A stretch of 64,000 nt of DNA from Numida meleagris (Eukaryota > Chordata > Aves > Galliformes > Numididae). A program made the translations under genes and the position numbers. Every line of letters starts with the position of its first letter. Position 1 is the stretch's first letter. The DNA lies in contig NC_034421.1 of the NCBI RefSeq assembly GCF_002078875.1, positions 1,147,004-1,211,003 on the forward strand, read 5' to 3'. Positions 22,940 to 34,900 of this stretch are shown here, piece after piece. The notes beneath the pieces are model-generated. The model worked only from the letters and a program-made list of their open reading frames with translations, ran no database searches and had not been told where the DNA came from.

Positions 22940-25900
22940 GTGAGGCGCGGGAGGCGGCGGGGCCCGGGGGCGGCCTGGGCGCGAGGGGCTGCGGGGCGCG
23001 GCTGTGGCAGCGCTGTCCCGCTTTGGGCGGCCGCGGCTCTTGAGATCGCGCTGCGTGCTCGTGCCGTGCCGTGCCGCGCACCTTTTCTGTAGCGGCCATC
23101 TGTGTAAGCGTACGGATCTCGGCGTGGTTTCGCCCGTTCCGCCCGTGAATCGCAGCGGGGCTCCCTGCCGGGGCCGCGGCCTCTGGGGGCGGGCGGCGCT
23201 TCCGCTCGGCTCTGCGGCCGCCGCTGCCCCGCTCCCCTCAGCGGGAATGCAGTCCCGGCCGCTCGGCTCTGGCGTTAGGTAACGCTGGCGGCCTTCGGGC
23301 CCTTATCTTCCTGTTTATCTAAGACACGCACGGATGATGTGTTCTCCCGATCTCAAGAATAATGCTGGAAGGTTGATTCGCTCTGATAGGTAACAGCCGT
23401 CTCAATCATTCACTTATTTCTTTATACTTTATTGGAGCTGAATCCTATTGGGCTCAACTCGACTGCGTGCTGGGGTTCAGTTGTGGCAGCGTAGCGTCGG
23501 GGCGCTGGACGGGGCCGTGCGGGCGAGGGGGAGGTGTGAAGCACGGCAGTCAGCGCTTTGGCCGCTGTTCCATGGAAAGTAGCAGAACGGGGAGTGGGAC
23601 CGCCACGGCCTTGGGTTTTGGACCTACATTTTTCCCATTTATTTTCTTCCCAAGAAGACTTCAGAATTGTTCGTGAGTTACCTCCTCTGTCAGCCTTCCT
23701 TGAGGTTGGTCCTTCTGCAGTAAAGTTCTGGGAAAAATGAAAACCCCAGAAAGCCCTTGGTCAAACTTGTGTTTTCTTTGAGGCTAAATAATAGTTTTCT
23801 CTTTTATGAAATACTTGAAAAATTTCCCAATTATATTGACTCCTCATCAGGCCATGAGGGAGGGCAGCGTAGTTGTGGGTTGCAGTCTTTTTGGTGCCTG
23901 TTCTTTTCCTGAAACACTGTTAGTTGTTCTATTTCAAGGCAGGTGTCAGTATGGACACCGAGTGTTCTCAAAGTAATCCAGTTTTTTAATGAAAATTCTT
24001 CTGCTATCAAGACTAGGCCATGTATTCTACAAAGCTCAGAGATGAGGACGTAACTTCTGTGAGGCTGGCACAAACCTTACCTGTCAGAATGAGAAGTCAT
24101 GCTAAGCAAATCACTCTTTTGAAACAGCCTCCGCTACATTGTGACTCTTTCCCTCATGTATCCCCTGGCAGGTTGCTTTGATTTCCTGTGTTGAGAGTGG
24201 CAGTCGTTGATGACTTTCAGAATAAATAATGGACTCTGCTTTAGGCCTTGGCAGCTCTTGCAGCTCACCATTGTGCACAACCTGATACTTAAGAGTTGTA
24301 AAGTTAGGAATAATTTAATGGACTTTTATTAAAATAATTAGTAATGGGCTTTGGAGTTATTTCAAGATCCTGCAGTTGTGCACCTGGCAGGAAGGGCTGC
24401 TTCTCTGGCTGTGGAGAAGCGTTTTGATCTGCCCTGCCTCGAGCACTCTGCAGGAAAGATGGCAGTCGGCAGAAAAAGGAGGAGGGGAGATGTGTGCGAG
24501 GTGCCTGTAGTGACCTCCATGGAGCGGTTCCTGGAACATGCCCATAATAAAGAGATTTCTTTTTTGAGGAGGAAGTTAGGAAGCAGAAAGTGGCAATGAC
24601 AGGTTCTAGCAAGACTGGCTTGAATTCCTTGTTCAGAAATGTTCCACTTTGTGGAACTGCTGTGGAATTGCACCTGACGGGGGCTGGGGAATTGTCGCGT
24701 TCCCAGTGTCTTCATCAAGATGAACGATGCGGCTCCTTTTAAGTGTGGCTTCACGGTGTTTGCAGATGAAGGTGTGCGCTGATGATGTGTTCTATATTTG
24801 TCTCCCGTGTTTGAGGCTGTATTTCTAAACTTTTTGGAGAAAAAAAAAAAAGAGGGGGTAAAGGTAGGAAGGCTTTTATTGTTCCCTTGATACGGTCCAT
24901 AGCAGTTATTGTAGAAAATAAGAAATGCACGGTGTTGAAGATGCTACTAGCTAGGAACAGACCGGCTTAATTTATGTGCTGTGATCATTGTGAATATGAG
25001 GGTTCACCTTCTGCTGGAGGTGAGAGCTGAGGACAGGTCTAGCTGAGGCTGACCTCTGAGGGCCTGCACGACCCGAGCTGCTCCAAGTTAGAGCAGTTTG
25101 TAGAATGAAGTACTTCAGCTGTTCTGAGCCTGTGGAGCGTTAGGTGTTTTACCTGAATGCATCAGGCCAAGAAGATTTTCAACATTGTGCAGCTGAAGTA
25201 AGTGTAAGGGTATTTGAGAAATGCTCTTTAGCAGTAATTTTTGCAGACAAACACTGCATCATAATCTGACACTTCTGCTTTGCTGTGATAAAGCTTTACG
25301 TTCTAATTCAGGCTCTCTCTCTCTCTTTTTGACTTGGATTTTCATACTTGACCTTAATTCAGCTGCCTCTCCAGAAAGCTGCAAATCTAAATCAAGGGTA
25401 TGTACGTTAACGTCAGAGGAAGAGCTTCTGTCATCTCTCTGCTGTATGAAGTCCTTGCAAATGCAAAGGAACGGGGGCTCAGAAGTATTATTATTTTCCT
25501 GTAAAACTGGAATAGGTGGTAGCGTTTTTCATGGGTGTGTCCAGTTTGACATTTGTGATGGTTCCACTGTTCAGCTGGATGGAGGCGGCGGGGCTGGTGC
25601 CTCCTGCTTCCTTGCTTTGCGCTGGGAGCCTCCGTGCTGGGGCTTCCTCCTGGAGCAGCTGAATGCCACAGCAGCGAATCCTCGTTGAAGATCCAGGAAA
25701 AGACACTTAGAAATTGATGTGTAGTATCCAGGGGCATCTGGATGTTTGTGCAGCTCTAGCTGGTATAGTCAAATGGCTAGGGATGACAACTTTGAGACTG
25801 TTACTTTTTTAATTACCAAGAGGAGTTCTCTAGTTCATACGTATTCTTGGGAAAATTGTTGCTGTTGAGCTGCTTTGGCTTGATGTTTTACTGGGAGTTC

Positions 25901-28900
25901 TGTGTTTGTAGCCTGTGGTTTGGTGCTGTGTAAAATGTGTGTGACTGCCATGCAAATTTCTAAGCATATGCAAAGTAGGGAGTCTGATCATTTGAAGCTG
26001 AGAAAAGTCTTGCTTGTACGAGGGGTTTTAATCATGATAATGTTTTCTTTGGTGAAATGAACAGACCACTCCTTTCTCACTTTTAAGAACTAAATGTGTT
26101 TACTTCTTCCTTTATCTCTTTTTCTAACTTCTGGTCTGGGTCCCTGCTAATTGTACAGCTGGAGCTGCTAAGCTGCCTTTTATCTTCTGTTTCTCCCTGT
26201 GACTTTGTGACTCTGAGGTGAGAAGCCAGCCCTGACTCTCGGCCTGTGGGAATGTTCTACGTGAGGCTTTGCTCGTGGGCTTGGTCTGCTTTCTGTGCCT
26301 GTAAGGGTCTGCAGTTGGAAGACTGCTTTAGCAGTAGCCGAGGGGCAGCCCCTTCCTCAGGTTGTTTCCCACATCCTGCGTGCTTGGCGACACGTAGTGG
26401 TTCCTCAGGTATGGCTGCAGCGTGTTAGGGTGGCACTGACCAAATGCAGCTGGCAGTATCCTTGTAGCATTAGGGTCGTCAGGTTGGAAGGGCACATCGC
26501 TTGGTGCCGATGTTGCTGCAGATTCTGTTTGCTTGAAAAAGCAGTTTGTGTTATGAAGTCCACTCCAGCATTCTATCTGAAAAGCACCAAAGGCAAGGTT
26601 ATATTCTAGGAGGCTACTGAACAACTATCAGGCAAGTTTAGATAGCGGTCATTTTCTGGATATTTGCCATAGGGTGCTTTCTGTCATTGTAAGTGCATGG
26701 CTTAGTGTGCAGAACATAGGCTGCCAAAATCTTTGTTCTCTGGTCTAGTCCTAATGCTCTATTTCTGCAGTAGAAGTATTGTGCATGGAGTGCCAAAGGT
26801 GTTTGAGATTTTGCTTCGGACCTGTCTAGTGTGCGTATCTAGAATCTGAAGCTTGATGTGGTGCTGGATACAATTTGCAATAGCTTTGTCACTTCTATTG
26901 CTGTGTTTTCGTTGTACTGCAGTTCTGAAAGGACTTGATCAACATCGATGGTGCTAGAAACATCTTATAGACAGACACATGTTTATAGCTGGAGGTGTTT
27001 GAAGGATGTCATGATGCTTGTTTCCGCCTACCCGTGTAGTTTAAGGCTAGCATGTAGTAAGAGGTCTTGGGCCTGACCTGCTTGGGCAAAGTGGTGGAGA
27101 GAAGCGAGCTGCCTCAGGCAGTTGTGTTCTGAGGGGTTCTTGGGGTGAAGTGCTGCTCCAAAGTAGCACATTCTCCAACGCTACTCTTAGAGAAGTTTCC
27201 TTAGTGCTGCAGTGGTTCAGCAGTGATGTGAAGTGTTTCAGGGCTACTTTTCTACCCTGCGATTTCTCTGTTATGAGAGCGATAGGAAAGTTGGATAGTA
27301 GACTTTCAGGTATTGGCTTTCAGCAGAGCAGATCCCGTTCCACAAATCAGACATTTATCCCATGGGCGGCTCTTTCTCCTAGAGATTCTTCAGCTGTGCA
27401 TGGGATGAGAAATAGGGCTGAGGAAGCTCTTCAGGCAGAATGCTGCTGCTTGCCATCTTTCTCATGTACCTTATCCAAGTCTTCCTTGAGAGTTGGAAAT
27501 GCATGAACTGTAAGATCAAGATTCCCAAAAATACCACCAATGAGGGTTGCATGTATGCATTGCTTTCACATGAATTAAAAGTAATTTGTCTTTTAGAAAA
27601 CAGTATCTCTTAATAGTTTGTGTTCATGTCAAGTGGTGGGAGGAAGAGACACTGATATTTTGGTTTCCATGCCACAGGTATTTCTAATAGCTTGAGATAC
27701 CATGATAGGTAATCTTGTCATGCTTTAAATGATTGTGGTCTGCTTTGTTTAGAAAAGAAACAAATCCGCAGCTCTTGTGCCTCTCAGTTGGAGAGAAGGT
27801 GTAGCATGTGGGATCCTACTGTGTTGGGCAGGAATTAGTTGTTAAAACCAACATCTAGCAGCAGTAGTGTAAACATAAATATATGCATGTGTGTATCTAC
27901 ACTGAAGAATCATGTATTACCTTTGCAGTATAACTAGTTACCCAGATTTTCCGGAAACATTACCATGAAAGCATAGCATATGTTATTATTGAACTTGTCT
28001 GGTTTTTTTCCTTAAGATCTTGCTTTCTGCAGGTTGGAAGCTTTAGCACTGTGACTTCAAATGAATCTTGTTCTCTAAACACTTGACATTCCTCACCCTC
28101 AGTTAATCCTTATTAAAATTGAGCAGTATGATGTTTTGTGGGCGATTCTTTGACATCAGTCAGAAGACTTGTAGGGCAGTGGATTAAGGACAGCAGTGTA
28201 AATCTGGACCTGAGCTCACTGTTTTACAAGTTGATGCCTGATCAGGCAGTGCTCAGGTGGGGCAGGGTGAGCGTTCAGAAGAAGGTGAAGATTGGAGCTG
28301 TGTTGTTTGGAGGATGCTGTATTTGGTGGGAATCCAGCATTTCCCCAGATATTCTTGCCTTGGGATGTGTAACCTCTGCCAGTCTTGACTACAGAGTGAA
28401 CATAAGCAGCTGTAGAAGCTCACTTGAAGCACAGTGTAAAAGTATTTAGGAGGAGCATGTGATAAAACAGTTAGAAGAAGCATCGGTTTAGGTGGTAAGA
28501 GAGGCTCCTAGGCTTTTTAGGGCCAAATGGGAGGATTGAGACTATTTCCCAAGAGTTGCTGATAGTTAAATATCCAGCTGTGAGATGAAGCAGCTTGATT
28601 GATAGTGTTGTAGGATAAAAACAGGGATTGCAAGATTGCAATGGCCAACTTCAGTTGAGAGGGGAGAAGTGTTTCAGTTTGTCTGGAAGAATGCAGTAAG
28701 TAACTGTATAACTTGCGTGTGGGTTTTTTTCACTACTGCTGAAAATTTTGTCCTCTCATTTTTGTTGAAGTGTGAGACTGATTGAGGCCACGGAAGGGAA
28801 TTCAGGTTTAGGCAGGAAGTAATTTCTTACTGACAAACTACTGATTGCTGCCTCTTTATTCAGAAAGACTAAGTGCAAGCCTGCTCGCTGGGAACTTGGG

Positions 28901-31900
28901 CAGCTACTCTGTGAGGATGCTAAGAGCTGTTTTTCATGGGACTGTGGCTGTTGGGATCTTCTGTCGTTGAAAGGAAGAAGGGAAAATAAAAATAGGTGAT
29001 GAAGTGCTTTTGTATAAAGATGTATTTGTCACATCCATACCAAAGGTTACTTCTGTCAGGCATGCAGACTTTGCCTTATCCAAGACAAGGATAATAATAA
29101 CATACCGAGAGGGGGAGGCTTTTGAAATAACTCCCTTCAGGTTGTAGGATTCTCCATGTTTGGCTCAAGGTGATCTTTTCCTGCTTGGCTTTTCTTTGAG
29201 TGGCAACACGTACTGAAAATCTGGAAGTGGAGATGTAAAGTGTAGACTAGGAACCTGGCTAACACTCCTGGGGAGGTATTGTGTATGTCAGTTCTTAGCG
29301 ACCTGCTCAATGAAGGAACCATTTGAATTAATTTGGACATTTGCAAACAGTTTTAGATTTCCTGAAGGTGCTGGCATTGTGCTGAGGACATCAAGTCAAT
29401 GGAAGCCATCTGAGCCTTGGGAATGTTTCCTCCTGCTGTGTTGGTAATGGCCATTCACATCAAATGGCTGATTGGAAAATGGAGTTCTGGTTGGGGCCTC
29501 TCCTCCTAAAATTCGCCTTGTTACCTTTCAAAAAACAGTCTGAAATGTAAGTAACAGTCCTTCAAAACTTGGGCTAAGTTTATATCTGCTTTTGTTGTGT
29601 TTCGGTTGAAGGTTAGTGGTGATTTGATGCAATTCTAATGCACTTTATAGTCTATTGTAATGTGGCATTGCACAGCTAAGTGCTGTACAAATTTCTGCTG
29701 AAACGTTCTCAAAAATGGTACTGTTTGTTGGCTCAGTTGTTAAACGGAGCATAGCAGAAAAACTTGGGATGACTGGAACGTGTAAACTGATGGAATTAGC
29801 TCTAGCAGTTTTTTGGTGAAATAAAGGAGTTGTAGTGCACGCTGAGCATTTACCTAGTCATCCTGACTGGGTTGCACAGTGATGCATCTAAGATTGTTTG
29901 CTGTGGGCCTTTGTTTTAGTCTCCTACCTGTTACCTGCAGGCCTTCCTGGGCTCCGATGTCCGTGCTGGGTTTGTGCAGCAGAGCTGCAGATGTCACAGA
30001 GTAAACAAATGTAGGAGAGACCTGTAGTGAAAAAAGACGGCAATCTAAATCTGACATGGAGAGCGCTCTCCACTCCTCCCTGGCTCTCTGCAAGTTAATA
30101 GCTAGCACGGAAGAAAATGACAGCTTTATTTAGGAAAGTCAGGGTAGCTTTTAAACTCATCCTTGTAATATAACACTAACTTAGTGCTTTTTGTATTTTT
30201 AATCTGTTACATTAATATCTGTGAATAGCACAATTAAGTAAACGCGGTCACGTTTGCCAGCTGCCACGGAAGTGGCGGGGAGCAGCGGAGGGCTTGCTCG
30301 TTCATTCGTGTTGTAAAGGTGCGCCCTTCTGGCTTGGTACCGTAAGGTAACATCACAGTTCCTGATCATATAATTTGGGGGCGTTCAAGAGACAGGGTAA
30401 GTGACTGCTGTCATCTGGATTGGTGCTGGAAATAGCTGTAGCTGTTAGCACAGAACTGCCATTTCCATGGCTGCTCCTGAGAGAAGAGCCTCTTCCTTCT
30501 GCAGTGGGACTGTTGTCGCATAGCAACTACTGTGCTGAAAGCTTAGAATCAGATGCTGCCTTGAAGTTGGCTGTGCCCTAATGATGCTTACTTCACGTGG
30601 GGCATGCTCTGCCTTTCTCAAAGCAGTGAGTGCCTTCTGTTGGTGTGCTCTGTGATGTTTGTCATGTACACTTACTTATTTGTCCCCCAAGCTTAGAAAC
30701 GTGCAGTGTTGTTCTGTTGCTTTTTTTATTTGAAGCCCAATTTTTTGAAGATTTGATACCTTAATTGATTAATCCCATTGAAGCGAATTTAGGAGAGGCC
30801 AAGTTCATGTAGGTGACTGTTGATAACTGGTAAGGGAGGAGGGGCAGGGCCGCTGTCCCTCCTGCGGGCAGGCAGTGCTGCTGCTCCTGTCCTGCTCCTG
30901 TGGGCTGGCACTGCCACGTACCGGCCTGCTGTGCCTGGGGGAGCACCTGGGGGCTGGGGGCAGGGGGCAGGCTGGAGAAGTGAGCAAAGAATTAATGAAA
31001 GCAGGTGAGAAACCAACTTGTTGGTTTAGTTGCTGTGTTCGGTAGGTAAGACTACTGTCTTACAATGAAAGTGGACTGAAGGTTTACAGAATCCTGAGCT
31101 GTATAAATTGCTTTGAGGTGCTTTGTATGAAAGCCTTTTTCCCCCCCTTGAAACATGCTGGTCTGTACTGAGGTGTGTTCTCATGCCTGTGCTTGATCCT
31201 GAGGATGCCAGCGTCATTTGTCATTATTGCTTTTTTGGTGTGTTCATCTACTTGCACGTGTAGAGGGTTTGACTTCAGATATGCTGTGTTAAACTTCAGT
31301 GTGAATTTTGCTTTTGTAATGGCAGCCTTCAGAGGGGCTGGGGAATGTGCTTCCAGTCACTGTGACTTCAATGCCTGCTGCTCACGATACTGTCTGCTTT
31401 TGGAAAGGGAGGAGCGCCATAGAAATGCAGTGTGATCTGTAAGGCTTTGAGAAAAGGATCTTCTTATTCTGTGTGCTCATAATTTCAAACCCTTTATATA
31501 CAGGTTTTGAAGTGGAATGTCCACTAACATGAAGTGCTTTGTAAAGCAGGGTGCTGCGTTACCCGTACAGTAACGCACAGTGCCGGCTGCACCGCGTCTC
31601 GTGCTGACGCCGTGCAGGCCTCTTGCTGGTGCTGGGGTAGTTTGGCTAGAGCAGGCCTCAGCATCTAGGTGCTGTGTTAGCTGGCACGAGGCCTGCTGCT
31701 GCTGGCCGTTCCCGTGTAGGATTTTTTGATCTGATTTGCAGTTTGTCTCCTGAAGAACTGCTCTTGACTTCCAGGTAGATCTTGAGACGTGCTGGGTTCT
31801 TGCTGAGTGCGGGCACAGTAAATACGCAGATTTTTAGCTGAGATGATGTACTAGGTACATTTGGCTCTGCTTGTGGGATCCGTTTCAATAAGGTTTTTAA

Positions 31901-34900
31901 CTTCAGTATTCATTAGGAGATTGTGATATGGATTGGATCCGCTTTTATTTTGTTTTACATTAAAATGAGTTCTATGTACTGTATATTTAGCATTTTTTAT
32001 TAAATGAAGCTTTCCTGTAATAGCTACTTAAAATGGTCCTCGTAGCTTCCTTGAACTGATTTCTCTCTGGTTGCATTTTTTGGTCAGTATCTTACAGATA
32101 GGTACAGATAATACATGTAAGTACTTTCACAGTTTACAAACAAGGGGAGGAATTAAACATCTCCTGCCTTCTCAGTTCCAAGTTGTTTTACTCAGCTCCA
32201 GTGACGAAATTGTTTGGTGGAAGTAGCTGAACAGAATGCTGCGGGGGGTGCAGAGCAGCGGGTTGTTCAGCGCTGTGTCAAACACTGCTGCCTATGCTTA
32301 ACCAGTGACTCCCATCATTGAAAATGTATTTATGCAAGATATTAAAATAGCTTCACTTATTAAAAAAAAAAAAGTTACTTCAATTATAGGTTGTCATCAT
32401 CTCATATTTTACATTCATCTTTTTAAAAAGTGCAAATTAAAAAATACCACTTCTTAATGACTATAAGAGTGACTTCAAAGCTTATCCAAATAGAGATGGA
32501 TTCTGTAATTCTTAGTAGGTAGCACTGACAGGTGTGAGTCATAAAATGCTCTTCTGTAAGTGTTGCAGAAACTTGCCCATGATAATTAGCATTTTTCTTA
32601 CATTAAAGCATTTTTTTTAAACGTTGTGTGTGAACATTTTCCCCGTGTTCTTGGAAGCTTGGGTGCCTTCCACCTTAACGAACTGTCTTAATCAAAGGTG
32701 ATCTTTGGGGTTTTTTACTTCATTACCTTTTCCAGTTGACTGCTGTTCCGCCTTTCTTGGGGTTGCAGAAGATTTGTAAGGTTAAGAAGTAAATTTTATT
32801 CCAGGACATTAAAAGGAGATTGTTACATTCTGGGGAAGAGCGTAACTTGCGTAAAACACAGACTTCAGGCCCAATAAATGCGGTTTCCTTTACAGAAGGA
32901 ACTGCAACTGAAATGTGCTGTCTTTGCTTTTTCATGTGAAATAGCTGAGGGCACAGTGCGTCTAACTTGTACAGTAAGTGCAGCTTATGATCATTCATGC
33001 TTGTTATTCTGAGCCGAATCAGTCCCTAAACTGACGTAAGATCACCAAACAGGAGGGAATCCTCATGGCTGGACGTGCTGTGATAGCTTCTGACTTTCCA
33101 GGGCTCAGAGTGGGGTCCCAGGGCGCAGTGAGCGTGGTCGCGTCCCTCTGTGTAAGCGCCCAGAGCGGCTGTGGTGCTGAAGCTGAGTTTAGTCTGGAGA
33201 AGAGAAGGCTTCAGAAGGACTTTGGCATCCTTTCAATATCTAAAGGATCCTACAGGAAAGATGGGGTCTGTAGTAACAGGACAAGGGGTAACTTTTAAAC
33301 TAAAAGAGCATAGATTTAGGTGAGACGGAAGGAGGGAATTCGTTCCTCTGAGAATGGTGAGGCACTGGAATGGGCTGCCCAGGGAGGTGGTGGGTGCCTC
33401 GTCCCTGGAAATGTTCAAGAGCATGTCTTAATTTGAGATGCAGACAAATCATCTAAAGAATGGCGAGATACGGAGATGGAGAGTGGAGTTGTTCAGATCC
33501 ATTTTGCTCTTGCGAAAGCACCTTGTGATTGCCATGATTGCATTCGCTGAAAGATACAGTAGTGCCTTATAGCAGTGCTTTGTAAACCCAAACACAGCCC
33601 ACGTGAGGATTCCTTCTGGCTACCTTTTTTCTGTAGGGCAGGTGCTGTATCTCATGGGAGACATCCCATGAGAAATGGGGATGTCTCCCATGAGACATCT
33701 TCTGATTTCTGGGGAGAAATCCAGTCCATGTGCAGTCACCTATATGAATTTATCAAACAGAATCCTGCCGCTGGGGGCTGCCGCTGTTGGTCACTGTTGT
33801 CGCATTGGATCGCGGTGTCGGTGGCTCCTCTGCTTGCAGGACGTGCGGCCTGAGCTGTGCGTGCAGCTGGTGGGGTGCAGGAGTGGTTGGCCCCTTCCCT
33901 TTGCTGCTACGTTAATCATTTGCACAGAGTTAAGTGTTGAAACTCACGGCAGATAGGTAAGACATTTAGAGGGAGCGCCTTCTGACCCTGAGTGTGTTTC
34001 TATAATACTACGTGCGTGCTTGTTTCTAGGACAAGGAGCGACAGCTGAAGTTTCCTCCTCTTTTGCGATCCTGTCCGTGTGTGCTCTGGTGGTACTGGTG
34101 GTACTGCTCGCTAACTGTGTCTCCTGCTGCAAAGACCCTGAGATCGATTTCAAGGTAAGCACTTCAAGTCACAAACGTACACGTGGACGTACCGCGCGAG
34201 TGGTATTCACAGCTGCATTCTGATACTTGTGTTGCTGTACGTGTCCTCTTCTGAAGTATCCAGCAGCTGTCTTTCTGCGCACTGGAGAATAGTGCTGGGA
34301 CTGTGTAAGTACTTGCTCTGTGCTGCACTCAGCATTTGGGCTTGTCAAAATCATTGCTGGCTGTTAGGATCAATAGTGTAAGTGTAGTCCTGAGACAGTT
34401 TTACTGTAAAGAGCCCTTTTTGGTTTGTTTCTGTTTTCTTTTAATTTGCTTTTAGTCTGGTGACAGGATTTAAAATACTCCTCTCAAGTAATATTGAAGG
34501 TGCATATCCAGTGTAGCAAACACATTGGATTTATTAGCACAGAGCAGTTGCTGCTGGAACATCAGTTACTGGTGTTCATAAGTTGAGTGTGGCTCTTCTT
34601 CTGGAAACGTATCTTAAAAAATGAGAAAAGTAAATAAGGAAAGGCCCTGAAAAGCCTTAGTTCTTTTTGATAAAGAAACATCAGCATCAAGTATTGTCTT
34701 TAACTCAGTAATAAATTGAAAGTAAGAAAAATCATAAAAAAAGAAGTTCGTTGCTCGGGAGCAACGTGGGCCTCCTTGTCACTGCGTATTCAGATGCAGT
34801 GCAGTTCCCTTAAAAATCTGTGCTTTACAGCATTTCAGAATCACCTTTCAAAATGAAGCCCTCTGTATTGGGTCCTAGTTTATTTTTGCCTGCAGCTGGT

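Larger units (their letters stand above)
21940..23290 (+). promoter_or_regulatory. LMTK2: CpG-island promoter of LMTK2
   Basis: This stretch is dense in CG dinucleotides and GC boxes, unlike the AT-rich flanks. It spans the CCAAT array, the likely transcription start, coding exon 1 and the start of intron 1. GC boxes of CCCGCCCC type occur near 22335, 22553 and 22613. I see no TATA box at a suitable place. Boundaries are judged by eye. Confidence 0.88.
22940..34029 (+). other. LMTK2: LMTK2 intron 1 (11.1 kb)
   Basis: Runs from donor GTGAGG to acceptor TTTCTAG. The first 350 bp belong to the CpG island and carry several G runs. Further on are an A12 run (24840-24851), a short CT repeat (25313-25326), a four-tract G-quadruplex candidate (30937-30967), a CR1 fragment (33187-33430) and a perfect inverted repeat (33650-33695). 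No extra coding exon was recognised. Confidence 0.85.

Noticed and set aside
22602..23099. 165-codon minus-strand frame over exon 1
   Set aside because: It is a shadow of the CpG island and the LMTK2 start; low-complexity Ala/Pro/Arg sequence.
25221..25688. 155-codon plus-strand frame in intron 1
   Set aside because: No recognisable domain, and nothing supports it as an LMTK2 exon or nested gene.
34749..34766. Palindrome cgttgctc-gg-gagcaacg as an RFX X-box
   Set aside because: Half-sites are close, but spacing and the last base of the left half-site do not fit the X-box; intronic location gives no support.
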